Assembly (NCBI GenBank): GCA_963700735.1
Contig: CAVOYR010000009.1
Coordinates: forward strand, 124,001 to 188,000
Length of the DNA: 64,000 bases
Origin: Anderseniella sp963700735
GTDB lineage: Bacteria > Pseudomonadota > Alphaproteobacteria > Rhizobiales > Aestuariivirgaceae
Direction of reading: 5' to 3'
Both the position numbers and the translations under genes were made by a program. Under the pieces are notes generated by a model. It did no database searches, was not told where the DNA came from, and worked only from the letters and a program-made list of their open reading frames with translations. Positions 7,317 to 16,425 of this stretch are shown piece after piece. Within the stretch, counting starts at the first letter, position 1. The number at the start of each line of letters is the position of its first letter.

Positions 7317-9137
7317 ATGAGCAAGCTGAAGTCGAAGCCTGCAAAGGCCGGCAAGGCATCTGCGCCCGCGCGCAAGCCGAAGGTCAAGGTTGATCCGATC
7401 ACGTTGTCTGTGGTGCGTGGCGTGCTGGAGACAACGCAGCGCGAGATGACGCTGTCGCTGGAAAAGACCGCCCGGTCATCGGTGTTCAACCTGGCGCATG
7501 ACTATTCGACCGCGCTGTTCAACGCCAAGCCCGAGATGATCCTGCAAGGCCAGGACATCCCCATCCACCTCGGCTCGCTCATCCCGGCCATGAAGGTGGT
7601 CGCAGGCTACTTCGAAGGCGACATCCACGAAGGCGACCTGTTGCTGCACAACGACCCCGACTGGGGCGGCAGCCATGCCATCGATACCTGCATGTACTAT
7701 CCTGTCTTCTACAAGGGCAAGCTGAAGTACTGGACGGTGTGCAAGGGCCACCTGACCGACATCGGCGGGCCGGTGCCGGCCGGCTACAACCCGGCGGCCA
7801 AGGAAATCTACGCCGAGTGCCTGCGCATCCCGCCGATCAAGATCTGGGACCGGGGCAAGCCGCGCAACGACATCCTCAACATGATCTTCTCGAACATGCG
7901 GGCACGGCGCGATCAGGAAGGGGATTTCAACGCCCTGATTGGTGCTTGCCAGGTTGGCGCGCGCAACCTCATCAACATGCTCGACAGGTACGGCGAGGAC
8001 ATGGTCGACGCCTGCGTGGCCGAACTGCTCGACATGGCAGACCGGCACATGCGTTCGCTGATCAAGACGGTGCCGGACGGTACCTATGACGGCATGGCCA
8101 TCCTGGAAGACGCAGGCCACGGCTTTGGCGATTTCGAGATCAAGGCAAAGGTCACCATCAAGGGTGACACCTGCCACATCGAAATTTCCAGCCCGCCGCA
8201 GATCCCGTACTTCATCAATTCCTACGAGGGCAATTCCTACTCGGGCGTGTACCTGGGGCTCATGATGTTTGCCCAGTTGCCGCCGCCCTATAACGAGGGG
8301 CTGTACCGCTGTGTCAGCGTGGACATGGGGCCGAAGGGCACCTTGTGCAACGCGAAGATTCCCGCCCCGCACATGAACTGCACCACGACGCCGATGGAAA
8401 CGCTGACCGATGCTGTCCGGCTGGCGTTCGAGAAGGCCGTGCCGTCCAAGGTGGCTGCGTCCTGGGGTCATGCCAACGGGCTCAACATCGCCGGCTGGGA
8501 CAAGCGCCACGACGAGGAATACGTGACGATGGTGCTGGCCACCATCATCTCCGGTGCAGGCGCCACCCCGCAGCAGGATGGCTGGCATGCCTGCGGGCCG
8601 GAGTGCTGCTTCGGCGCGCTCACCTCGGGCGATGTCGAGTTGCTCGAGTACTCCTACCCGATCATCATTCACGAGTATTCGCTGATGACCGACAGCGGCG
8701 GGGCAGGCAAGTTCCGTGGTGGCTCAGGCACCGCGTGGAAGGTCGAGCCGCTCAACGACGACATGACCTTCATCATGTTCGGCGAGGGCCGCCGCATCCC
8801 GGCTGTGGGGGCTGCGGGTGCGAAGTCGAACTTCGTAGAGGCGAAGGTTGGCAGCATGGACATCTGCCGCAATGGCGAGGTCAAGACATTGCGCGACAAT
8901 GTCATCGACGTGATCAAGCCGGGCGAGTGGGTCAAGAACAAGAACCCCGGTGGCGGGGGCTATGGCAATCCGTTTGAACGGCCCATCGACAAGGTGGTCT
9001 GGGACGTCAAGAACGGTCTGGTATCGATAAAGGGAGCAAAGCAGGATTACGGCGTCGTCATATCCAACGAGAAAACCCTGGAAGTGGACATGTCTGCAAC
9101 CAAGGCCCTCCGGCAGAAAGAGGGCAAGGCAGCATGA
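7317..9137 (+). CDS. hyuB: Hydantoinase B/oxoprolinase family protein
   Basis: A 606-residue protein of the HyuB family. The metal-site region LLLHNDPDWGGSHAIDT and CKGHLTDIGGPVPAGY is present, as is the glycine-rich C-terminus NPGGGGYGNPFERP. Family members (N-methylhydantoinase, 5-oxoprolinase, acetone carboxylase, caprolactamase) pair with a HyuA ATPase to open lactams or activate substrates with ATP. The start is the ATG at 7317 after a strong ribosome site, ggaggtga (7305-7312); an upstream in-frame start is less likely. The first 20 residues are lysine- and alanine-rich, a basic leader not needed by the fold. First gene of the operon hyuB-hyuA-livGFHMK. Confidence 0.9.
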   Translation: MSKLKSKPAKAGKASAPARKPKVKVDPITLSVVRGVLETTQREMTLSLEKTARSSVFNLAHDYSTALFNAKPEMILQGQDIPIHLGSLIPAMKVVAGYFEGDIHEGDLLLHNDPDWGGSHAIDTCMYYPVFYKGKLKYWTVCKGHLTDIGGPVPAGYNPAAKEIYAECLRIPPIKIWDRGKPRNDILNMIFSNMRARRDQEGDFNALIGACQVGARNLINMLDRYGEDMVDACVAELLDMADRHMRSLIKTVPDGTYDGMAILEDAGHGFGDFEIKAKVTIKGDTCHIEISSPPQIPYFINSYEGNSYSGVYLGLMMFAQLPPPYNEGLYRCVSVDMGPKGTLCNAKIPAPHMNCTTTPMETLTDAVRLAFEKAVPSKVAASWGHANGLNIAGWDKRHDEEYVTMVLATIISGAGATPQQDGWHACGPECCFGALTSGDVELLEYSYPIIIHEYSLMTDSGGAGKFRGGSGTAWKVEPLNDDMTFIMFGEGRRIPAVGAAGAKSNFVEAKVGSMDICRNGEVKTLRDNVIDVIKPGEWVKNKNPGGGGYGNPFERPIDKVVWDVKNGLVSIKGAKQDYGVVISNEKTLEVDMSATKALRQKEGKAA

Positions 9138-9188
9138 TCACTACATCCATCACCCCCAGGTTTTTCACGGACTGGAGCGAGTAATCCC

Positions 9189-11315
9189 ATGCGCACCCAA
9201 TACAGGCTTGGCATTGATGCCGGCGGCACCTTCACCGACTTCGTCCTCGCCGACAAGGCAGGCAAGATCCACCTCTACAAGGCCCTCTCGACCCCTGCGG
9301 ACCCGACGCTGGCCATCCGCAACGGCCTGAAGTTGATGAGCGATGACATCGGCCGGTCCGCCGAGGAAATCGTTTCGAACTGCGACCTGTGCATCAACGG
9401 CACAACCGTCGGCCTCAACGCGCTGATCCAGCACAAGGGCGCCAAGACCGGGCTGATCTGCACTGCCGGGCACGAGGACTCCATCGAAATCCGCCTCGGT
9501 CACAAGGAAGACGGCTACCGCTACGACCCCGAGTACCCGCCGGCGGAAATGCTGGTGCCGCGCTACCTGCGCAAGGGCATTCGCGAGCGCGTGCTGTCCA
9601 ATGGCGACATCCGCACGCCGATGAACGAGCAGGACGTGCGCGATGCCTGCACGCTGTTCAACGACGAGGGCGTGGAGACTGTCGCCATCTCGTTCGTGTG
9701 GTCGGTGCTGGCACCGGGCCACGAACTGCGCGCGGCCGAAATCGTGCGCGAGATGATGCCCGATGCGATCATCACGGTCGGCTCGCAACTGTATCCGCAG
9801 GTGCGCGAGTACACCCGCACATCAACGGCCATCACCAACGCCTACCTCGCGCCGATCATGAAGAAGTACGTCACCAGGGTGGACGACTACTTCCGCCAGC
9901 TCGGTGCCCGTTATCCCGTCCGCTACTTCCAGTCGAACGGTGGCCTTGCCATTGGTCAGGTGATGACCGACCGGTCCGTCTACGCCATCAACTCAGGGCC
10001 TGCATCTGCGCCCCAGGCGGGCCTTTATGTAACGGCGCCATTCAACAAGAAGAACGTTATTACCTGCGACATGGGGGGTACATCGTTTGATATAACGCTC
10101 ACCAAGGATGGTGTCACCAACCTCAACAAGAACATTGACTTCCTGCGCTATCGTATTGGCGTACCAATGATTCAAGTCGAGACCCTTGGTGCAGGTGGCG
10201 GGTCAATCGGCTGGATCGACGAAATGGGTCTCCTGCAAATGGGACCCCAGTCCGCGGGGGCTGATCCGGGGCCTGCGTGCTACTCGCAGGGCGGTACGGA
10301 ACCCACCGTATCGGATGCCAACATCGTGCTGGGCTACCTCAATCCGGACGGTCTCGTGGGTGGGCGGCTGCCGCTGGATGCCAAGAAGGCGCGCGAGGCG
10401 ATCAAGTCGCGGCTGGCAGAACCTCTTGGATTATCGGTCGAAAAAGCCGCCTACGGCATGTTCACCATCGTCAACAACAACATGGTCAACGGCATCCGGC
10501 GCGTGTCGGTGGAGCGTGGCTACGATCCGCGTGACTTTGTGCTGGTGGGTGCTGGTGGTGCAACGGCCGCGCACATCACCGCAATTGCGCGGGAAATGGG
10601 CATCGATACCATCATCCTGCCGAAACTGGCGTCTGGGCTGTGCGCCTTCGGGCAGATCATCTCGGACGTGAAGTACAACTACATGGCCACCAGCCCGCTT
10701 CGGCTGGACAACGCGGCCGCCTACAAGCAGGTCAACGAGCTGTTCAAGAAGATCGAGGCCGAGGGTGTCGCGCACCTGACAGGTGATGGTTTCAAGAAGA
10801 GCCAGATCGCGATCAGCCGGTCAGTCGAGATGCGCTATGTCGGCCAGGTGCACGAATGCACCGTCGATATCGGCAACTTCGAGATCAATTCGAAGACCAT
10901 CGACAAGGTGAAGGAGGCGTTTCATCGCCGCCACGAGGAGCTTTACACCTACTCCGAACGGCACAATACCATTGAGCTCGTCAACATCGAGAGCACGCTT
11001 TACGGCAAGGTCGAAAAGCCGGAGCTGCCAACGCTTGGCAAGGGTGTGCCGGTGCCAAAGGCGCTCAAGGGCTATCGCAAGGCGATCTTCGACCTGTCCG
11101 GCAAACCGCAGAAAACCGCCGTCTATGACGGCGGCCAGCTGGGGGCAGGCGCGGTGATCGAGGGCCCTGCGGTGATCGAGGAAGAGACCACCACCATCGT
11201 CATCGAACCGGGCTGGACGGCGAAGCTCGACAAGAGCGGATCGTACGTCATCACCGCGGCAAGGGCGGCGCGTGGCGCGGCCACGGCGAAAGCCCGCAAG
11301 ACAGTGGCGGCCTAG
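9189..11315 (+). CDS. hyuA: Hydantoinase A/oxoprolinase family protein (ATP-binding subunit)
   Basis: A 708-residue HyuA family protein with the ASKHA nucleotide-binding motifs: LGIDAGGTFTDFVLA (residues 6-20), TCDMGGTSFDITLTKDG (about 290-306) and VGAGGATAAHITAIA (about 452-466). It phosphorylates the amide carbonyl of the substrate so that HyuB can hydrolyse or carboxylate it. The pair hyuB-hyuA here is followed directly by an ABC importer, nine bases before livG. The length resembles acetone carboxylase beta and caprolactamase subunits as much as N-methylhydantoinase, so specificity is open. No gamma subunit gene of an acetone carboxylase is present. Confidence 0.9.
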   Translation: MRTQYRLGIDAGGTFTDFVLADKAGKIHLYKALSTPADPTLAIRNGLKLMSDDIGRSAEEIVSNCDLCINGTTVGLNALIQHKGAKTGLICTAGHEDSIEIRLGHKEDGYRYDPEYPPAEMLVPRYLRKGIRERVLSNGDIRTPMNEQDVRDACTLFNDEGVETVAISFVWSVLAPGHELRAAEIVREMMPDAIITVGSQLYPQVREYTRTSTAITNAYLAPIMKKYVTRVDDYFRQLGARYPVRYFQSNGGLAIGQVMTDRSVYAINSGPASAPQAGLYVTAPFNKKNVITCDMGGTSFDITLTKDGVTNLNKNIDFLRYRIGVPMIQVETLGAGGGSIGWIDEMGLLQMGPQSAGADPGPACYSQGGTEPTVSDANIVLGYLNPDGLVGGRLPLDAKKAREAIKSRLAEPLGLSVEKAAYGMFTIVNNNMVNGIRRVSVERGYDPRDFVLVGAGGATAAHITAIAREMGIDTIILPKLASGLCAFGQIISDVKYNYMATSPLRLDNAAAYKQVNELFKKIEAEGVAHLTGDGFKKSQIAISRSVEMRYVGQVHECTVDIGNFEINSKTIDKVKEAFHRRHEELYTYSERHNTIELVNIESTLYGKVEKPELPTLGKGVPVPKALKGYRKAIFDLSGKPQKTAVYDGGQLGAGAVIEGPAVIEEETTTIVIEPGWTAKLDKSGSYVITAARAARGAATAKARKTVAA

Positions 11316-11324
11316 GGAGACGGC

Positions 11325-12080
11325 ATGGAAGACTCGCTCAGGGCAGACAATGTGACGGTTGCATTCGACGGGCTTACCGCGCTGTCAAACGTCACGTTGT
11401 CCATTCCAAGGGCGAGGATTACCGGCCTGATCGGCCCCAATGGCGCGGGCAAGACCACCATGGTCAACGTGCTGACGGGCTTCCAGCCGCCCACCGGCGG
11501 CGAGGTGTTGCTGGGCGACCGCAACGTGTCGAAAGTCCAGCCACACCAGCTCCGCCGCATGGGCGTTGCCCGCACATTCCAGGGCGGACGGATGTTCGGT
11601 GACCTGTCGGTACTCGACAACCTTGAGGTTACCGGCGTCGGCATGGGGCTGAGCCGCCGCCAGGCTGCCAGCCAGGCGTTCGACATGCTGCAGTGGATCG
11701 GCATCGGCCACCTGGCGGAAACGCTGGCTGGCGGGCTGCCCTACACCGATGAACGCCGTGTCGCCATTGCCCGCGCGCTGATGTGCGATCCTGACTTCCT
11801 GCTGATGGACGAACCGGCCGCCGGCATGTCCGCGCATGAGGCAGCAGACCTGGTGGAACTGACCCGGAAGATCCTGAAGGAAAAGGGCTGCGGCATCCTG
11901 CTTATCGAGCACAACATCGGCCTCGTGCTCAGCCTGTGCGAGCATATCCACGTACTGGATTCCGGTATCCTGATTGACGGCGGCAACCCGGCGCACATCC
12001 GTGCCAGCGACGTGGTGCGCCACGCCTACATGGGCACGCAGGGCGAGTTTGGCGTCGACCTTGAAAAGGCGGCGCTATGA
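11325..12080 (+). CDS. livG: Branched-chain-amino-acid-type ABC transporter ATP-binding protein (LivG-like)
   Basis: A 251-residue ATPase with Walker A GPNGAGKT (about residues 38-45) and Walker B FLLMDEPAAG. The signature region reads GGLPYTDERRVAIARAL, a variant of the LPYGQQRRLEIARAL pattern seen in LivG proteins. Its partners LivF, LivH, LivM and LivK follow at once, so the importer is complete. It overlaps livF by ATGA. Because it shares an operon with hyuBA, the cargo is more likely the hyu substrate (an amide, lactam or hydantoin) than leucine; this is inference. Confidence 0.9.
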   Translation: MEDSLRADNVTVAFDGLTALSNVTLSIPRARITGLIGPNGAGKTTMVNVLTGFQPPTGGEVLLGDRNVSKVQPHQLRRMGVARTFQGGRMFGDLSVLDNLEVTGVGMGLSRRQAASQAFDMLQWIGIGHLAETLAGGLPYTDERRVAIARALMCDPDFLLMDEPAAGMSAHEAADLVELTRKILKEKGCGILLIEHNIGLVLSLCEHIHVLDSGILIDGGNPAHIRASDVVRHAYMGTQGEFGVDLEKAAL

Positions 12081-12802
12081 CGGAACTGCTCAAGGTCGAT
12101 GGCGTCACGTCGCGGTATGGCAGGCTGACCGCCTTGCGCAATGCCAGCCTCAGCCTGGCCGAGGGTGAACTGCTGTTCGTCACGGGGCCGAACGGGGCGG
12201 GCAAGTCGACCTTGCTCAAGACCATCTCCGGCATCGTCACGCCGGCCGAGGGCAGCATCCACTTTGCCGGGCAGGCAATAGCGGGCCGGTCGCCTGAAGA
12301 CATCGCCCGGCTGGGATACTCCATGGTGCCGGAAGGCCGGCACGTGTTTGGCGGGCTGACCATCGAGGAAAACCTCGTGCTTGGCACCGGCATGCTGGCT
12401 GACCGGTCGCGCACCGGCGCCAACCTGGACAATGCCTATACGCTGTTTCCGATGCTCGCCGAGCGGCGGCACAAGCCGGCGGGCGTGTTGTCCGGCGGCC
12501 AGCAGCAGATGCTGGTGATCGCCCGCGCCCTGATGACCGAGGCCCGGCTGATCGCCATCGACGAACCGTCGCTGGGGCTGGCGCCCAAGATCATCGATCA
12601 GGTGTATGAAACGTTGCTCGCGCTGCGAACCGAGCGCAACCTCACGCTGCTCATCGTTGAGCAAAGCTCCACCCGTGCCATGATCACCGGCGGCCGCATG
12701 ATCCTGATGCGCTCCGGCGAGATCGTGCTGGAAGGCGATGCCGCGGAACTGGCCAAGGGCGATGCGCTCGAAGCGGCATATTTCGGCTACGGGGAGCATT
12801 GA
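12077..12802 (+). CDS. livF: Branched-chain-amino-acid-type ABC transporter ATP-binding protein (LivF-like)
   Basis: A 241-residue ATPase with Walker A TGPNGAGKSTLLKTI, signature VLSGGQQQMLVIARAL and Walker B LIAIDEPSLGLAPKI. The GGQQQM form of the signature is typical of LivF. The start codon overlaps the livG stop (ATGA, 12077-12080), implying translational coupling. It is followed eight bases later by the LivH-type permease. Confidence 0.92.
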   Translation: MTELLKVDGVTSRYGRLTALRNASLSLAEGELLFVTGPNGAGKSTLLKTISGIVTPAEGSIHFAGQAIAGRSPEDIARLGYSMVPEGRHVFGGLTIEENLVLGTGMLADRSRTGANLDNAYTLFPMLAERRHKPAGVLSGGQQQMLVIARALMTEARLIAIDEPSLGLAPKIIDQVYETLLALRTERNLTLLIVEQSSTRAMITGGRMILMRSGEIVLEGDAAELAKGDALEAAYFGYGEH

Positions 12803-12809
12803 CGCGGTC

Positions 12810-13724
12810 ATGACGGCAACCTTGCAGATCATCTTCGATGCGTTGAGCCTGGGCAGCCTGTATGCGCTGGGCGCGCTCGGCATTGCGCTTATCTTCGGCG
12901 TCATGCGGCTGGTGAACTTCGCCCATGGCGACTACATCGCATTCTGCGTGTTCGCGCTGTTGTGGCCCTCGACCGATGCCGCGGCCATCGTGTTTGCCGG
13001 GCATCTGCCGGCCTGGCTGCTGATCCCGCTGGTGCTGGCCATCGGGGCAGGGATTTCGGTGTTGTCGGAAATCCTCGTGTTCCGCCGGTTCAGGAACGTC
13101 AATCCGGCGACCATGATGATTGCCTCCTTCGCGCTCGGGTTCGTCATCAAGTACTTCCTGCTGATGCTCTATTCCAGCCGGCCGAAATCCATCAACCTGT
13201 GGTCCAACCTGTCGCTGCCGGTTGAAATCCTCGGTGCGCGCATTCCGCTGCTGCAGGTCATCACCATCGGCGTCACCATCGTGGTGCTGATCGGGCTGGT
13301 GGCCTTCCTCAAGCGCACCCGGTTCGGCCTGGAAATGCGTGCAGCCGCCGAAGACTTCACCATGGCGCGGATGCTGGGTGTGCGCGCCAACCGCGTGATC
13401 ATGGCCGCGTTTGCCATTTCGGGCATGCTGGCGGCAGCCATTGGCCTCATCCTCGGCACACAGACCGGGACCGTCGACATACAGATGGGCGCCTCGATCA
13501 TGCTGGTGGCGTTCATTGCAACGGTCATCGGCGGGCTGGGCAGCTTGCCGGGCGCGGTGCTGGCCGGGTTCCTGATCGGGGGGGCAAGCGTGCTGATGCA
13601 GGTTATCCTGCCGCTGGAGGCGCGCCCGTTCCGTGATGCGTTCGTCTATGGTGCCGTCATCGTCATGCTGATTTTCCGGCCGAACGGGCTGTTGCCCTCC
13701 AAGTCTTCACGCGAGAGGGTGTAG
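12810..13724 (+). CDS. livH: Branched-chain-amino-acid-type ABC transporter permease (LivH-like)
   Basis: A 304-residue membrane protein, about eight transmembrane segments. It begins with the LivH N-terminal pattern SLGSLYALGALGIALIFGVM then RLVNFAHGDY and contains a permease loop around EMRAAAEDFTMARMLGV. The ATG at 12810 is preferred because the family N-terminus starts there; an in-frame start 72 bases earlier lies inside livF. It forms the translocation channel with LivM. Only two bases separate it from livM. Confidence 0.92.
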   Translation: MTATLQIIFDALSLGSLYALGALGIALIFGVMRLVNFAHGDYIAFCVFALLWPSTDAAAIVFAGHLPAWLLIPLVLAIGAGISVLSEILVFRRFRNVNPATMMIASFALGFVIKYFLLMLYSSRPKSINLWSNLSLPVEILGARIPLLQVITIGVTIVVLIGLVAFLKRTRFGLEMRAAAEDFTMARMLGVRANRVIMAAFAISGMLAAAIGLILGTQTGTVDIQMGASIMLVAFIATVIGGLGSLPGAVLAGFLIGGASVLMQVILPLEARPFRDAFVYGAVIVMLIFRPNGLLPSKSSRERV

Positions 13725-13726
13725 CG

Positions 13727-14803
13727 ATGCAACGTCCTGCGCCCATTCTCGTCCAGACCATTTCCACGCCGGTGATCCTGTGCCTGATCATGCTTGCCGT
13801 GGCGCTGATGGCCATGACGACAAACAGCGGCCCGTTCAACCAGACCGTCATCGATGTGTTCGTGCGCGTCATCCTGGTGGTCGGGCTTTACGTGTTCATT
13901 GGCAATTCCGGGGTGATCAGCTTTGGCCACATCGGCTTCACCTGCCTCGGGGCCTATGCAACGGCCTGGTTCACCATTCCGCCGATGATGAAGAAGATCT
14001 TGCTGCCCGGCCTGCCGGATTTCGTGGCGCAACTGCAAATGCCGCTGTTGGTGTCGCTGGTTTGTTCGGCACTGTTCGCCGGGGTGTTCGCCTTCCTGTT
14101 CGGGCGCATCCTGATGCGGCTGTCGGGCATTGCCGCCTCCATCGCCACCTTCGCCATGCTGGCGGTCATCAACACTGTCTATTCAAACTGGGAAGACGTG
14201 ACCGGGGCGACCAGCTCGGTGGTGGGCATACCGATCCATCGCAGCATCTGGCCGTATTTCCTGGCGTCGGTGGTCACCATCCTGATCGCGTATTTCTATA
14301 CCATCTCGCGCTCCGGCCTTGCGTTGCGCGCGGCCCGCGACGAGGCAACCGCCGCCAGCGCGTCCGGCGTGAACATCCCGCGCGAACGGCTCATCGCCTT
14401 CACCCTGTCGGGTGCGCTGATGGGGCTGGGCGGGGCGCTGTACGCCCATTCGGTCGGCGTGGTCACCCCAGATACCTTCTACCTGGGGCTCACCTTCATC
14501 TCATTGTCGATGCTGGTGGTGGGCGGCATGAGCAGCCTGTCCGGTGCCGTCGTAGGGGTTGTGGTGCTGTCAATCATCATCCAGCTTCTGAGGTGGCTGG
14601 AAAAGGGCGTGGCGCTGGGCGAGACGACGGTTTCGATCCCCAACGGTATCCAGGAAATCGCGATCGGCATCGTGATGATCGTGATCCTGATGTTCCGGCC
14701 AACCGGCCTGATGCGCAATCGCGAACTGGTTTGGGCGGGGTGGCCTTTCAACAGAATGTCCGGTGCACGGAGCGAGCGAACAGCTGGTTCCGTGCCGGAA
14801 TAA
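13727..14803 (+). CDS. livM: Branched-chain-amino-acid-type ABC transporter permease (LivM-like)
   Basis: A 358-residue permease with many hydrophobic segments and the LivM core FIGNSGVISFGHIGFTCLGA and ALRAARDEATAASASGVN. Length is within the LivM range. It pairs with the upstream LivH-like protein. The hydrophilic C-terminal 25 residues (after FRPTGLMRNREL) show no family signal. The substrate-binding protein gene follows after 32 bases with its own strong ribosome site. Confidence 0.92.
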   Translation: MQRPAPILVQTISTPVILCLIMLAVALMAMTTNSGPFNQTVIDVFVRVILVVGLYVFIGNSGVISFGHIGFTCLGAYATAWFTIPPMMKKILLPGLPDFVAQLQMPLLVSLVCSALFAGVFAFLFGRILMRLSGIAASIATFAMLAVINTVYSNWEDVTGATSSVVGIPIHRSIWPYFLASVVTILIAYFYTISRSGLALRAARDEATAASASGVNIPRERLIAFTLSGALMGLGGALYAHSVGVVTPDTFYLGLTFISLSMLVVGGMSSLSGAVVGVVVLSIIIQLLRWLEKGVALGETTVSIPNGIQEIAIGIVMIVILMFRPTGLMRNRELVWAGWPFNRMSGARSERTAGSVPE

Positions 14804-14835
14804 CCGAGCAAATTGAAGCTCAACAGGAGGTGAAC

Positions 14836-16023
14836 ATGACTAAGTGGACCAGACTAGCGGGCAGCGTGTTGCTGGCCGGCACGATGTTCGGAACGACGGT
14901 CGTACTGGCCGATGATATCGTCGTTGGTTTTGCAACAGCCGAGTCCGGCTTCATGCAGGCCTATGACAAGCCCGCACAGGACGCCGCGATGATCCGCATT
15001 GACGAGATCAACAAGGCAGGCGGCTTGCTTGGCCAGCAGATCAAGGTGGTCAACGCTGACACCAAGACCGACCGCGCCGAAGGTGCAAAGGCTGGCCTTG
15101 AAGTGCTCGACAAGGGTGCTGACCTGGTGGTCGTGTCGTGCGACTACGACTTCGGTGCCCCGGCAGCACTTGCTGCACAGGCAGCCGGCAAGGTGTCGTT
15201 CTTCCTGTGCGCCGAGTCCATCAAGGCCGGCATCCAGGGCGTCGGCCCGTTCTCGTTCTCTGCGTCGGTGCTGGCACCGGTGCAGGGCGCAACCATGGCC
15301 GAGTGGTCGTACAACAAGAAGGGCGCACGCACCTTCTACCGCCTGCTCGACACGTGGACCGAGTACAACAAGGGTATCTGCGACGGCTTCGACTGGATGG
15401 TGCCGAAGCTGGCTGAAGCCAAGCTTGTCGGCTCTGACACCTTCAAGAACGAAGACGCCTCGATTGCTGCCCAGATCACCCGCATCAAGAGCCTCGAGAA
15501 GGAACCCGATGCGATCATGCTCTGCTCGATGATGCCGGGCGTGGTTTCGGCCATCAAGCAGATCCGGGCTGCCGGCATCAACTCCATGATCCTCAACGGG
15601 TCGGGTGTTGACGGCAGCTACTGGCTGGATGCCGTGCCGGACCTGTCGAACTTCTTCGTGCCGGTGCAGGCATCGATCTACGGTGACGACCCCAACCCGG
15701 ACGTGACCAAGTTCAACGAAACCTACAAGCAGGTTACCGGTGCAGGCCCATCCAGCCAGTACGTCTATCCGGGTTACATCCTGATCGATGTGTGGGCCAA
15801 GGCCGTGGAGCGCGCCGGTTCAACCGAGGCTGCTGCCGTGGTGGCGGAACTGGAAAAGATGACGAACGAGCCGACACTGTTCGGTCCACGTACCTTCACC
15901 TCGGAACTCCACCATCAGAACAAGGGCCGCTATCACATTGTTGAAATCAACAATGGCAAGCCCGGCATCGTGGACACCCACACGGTGTCCGAAGCCCTGC
16001 CGATGGAAGCTCTGCTGAAGTAA
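14836..16023 (+). CDS. livK: ABC transporter substrate-binding protein (LivK-like, Peripla_BP_6)
   Basis: A 395-residue periplasmic protein. The first 25 residues are a Sec signal peptide (MTKWTRLAGSVLLAGTMFGT then VVLADD). The mature part is a type I periplasmic-binding fold with EINKAGGLLGQQIKVVNADTK typical of LivK-like proteins. The ATG at 14836 follows the ribosome site aggaggtgaac; any upstream extension would only be a chance reading of livM in another frame. It ends the operon and is followed at 32 bases by a terminator. Ligand is unknown; the hyuBA link suggests a small amide, lactam or hydantoin. Confidence 0.93.
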   Translation: MTKWTRLAGSVLLAGTMFGTTVVLADDIVVGFATAESGFMQAYDKPAQDAAMIRIDEINKAGGLLGQQIKVVNADTKTDRAEGAKAGLEVLDKGADLVVVSCDYDFGAPAALAAQAAGKVSFFLCAESIKAGIQGVGPFSFSASVLAPVQGATMAEWSYNKKGARTFYRLLDTWTEYNKGICDGFDWMVPKLAEAKLVGSDTFKNEDASIAAQITRIKSLEKEPDAIMLCSMMPGVVSAIKQIRAAGINSMILNGSGVDGSYWLDAVPDLSNFFVPVQASIYGDDPNPDVTKFNETYKQVTGAGPSSQYVYPGYILIDVWAKAVERAGSTEAAAVVAELEKMTNEPTLFGPRTFTSELHHQNKGRYHIVEINNGKPGIVDTHTVSEALPMEALLK

Positions 16024-16054
16024 CTTTAGGCTTGCGTCCGTTGCACGAGACTGG

Positions 16055-16082
16055 CTGCCGCCTCCGGGCGGCAGTCTTTTTT
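16055..16082 (+). terminator. Rho-independent terminator after livK
   Basis: Stem ctgccgcc/ggcggcag with a four-base loop, followed by tctttttt. It closes the hyuBA-liv operon just before the convergent cbpM gene. Confidence 0.9.
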
Positions 16083-16104
16083 GCGCGCTGATGTCCGGGT
16101 CGAT

Positions 16105-16425
16105 CTACATGTCCTGCAGCCGAGTCATGATGCGGGTGCGCACCTCATCGTCCTGCTGCATGATGGCACTGGTCAGGGAGTTGAGCCGGTAGCGGACCTC
16201 GTGCAGCTGGTCGATCAGGTCGAGCACCACGGGCAGGGTGTCCACCTCCACCTCCATGTCGTAATGCAGCGTGCAGATGAGCTGCACCCGGGCGCATTCC
16301 ATCTCGCTGAAGTGTGGCGTGCCGGCTACATCGTCTGCGGCAACCAGCGCGCACTGCATCCAGGCCTCCAGGTCTTCGCGCCTGAGGGCGTCGAGCGAGG
16401 CGACAAGTTCGTCGAGGCTCATCAT
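16105..16425 (-). CDS. cbpM: Chaperone modulator CbpM
   Basis: A 106-residue, mainly helical protein of the CbpM/MerR_2-like family that binds the J domain of CbpA and damps its activity. The pattern includes DLEAWMQCALV, PHFSEMECARVQLICTLHYD and a C-terminal helix LIDQLHEVRYRLN. Its start overlaps the stop of cbpA by ATGA (16422-16425), the standard cbpA-cbpM order. The identification rests as much on this coupling to a CbpA-type J protein as on sequence. Confidence 0.85.
   Translation of the reverse strand: MMSLDELVASLDALRREDLEAWMQCALVAADDVAGTPHFSEMECARVQLICTLHYDMEVEVDTLPVVLDLIDQLHEVRYRLNSLTSAIMQQDDEVRTRIMTRLQDM

Noticed and set aside
5555..7320. Long open frames on both strands over bioY and the AraC gene
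   Set aside because: Composition is His/Arg/Gly/Pro-rich, typical of shadow frames; bioY and the AraC regulator explain the coding signal.
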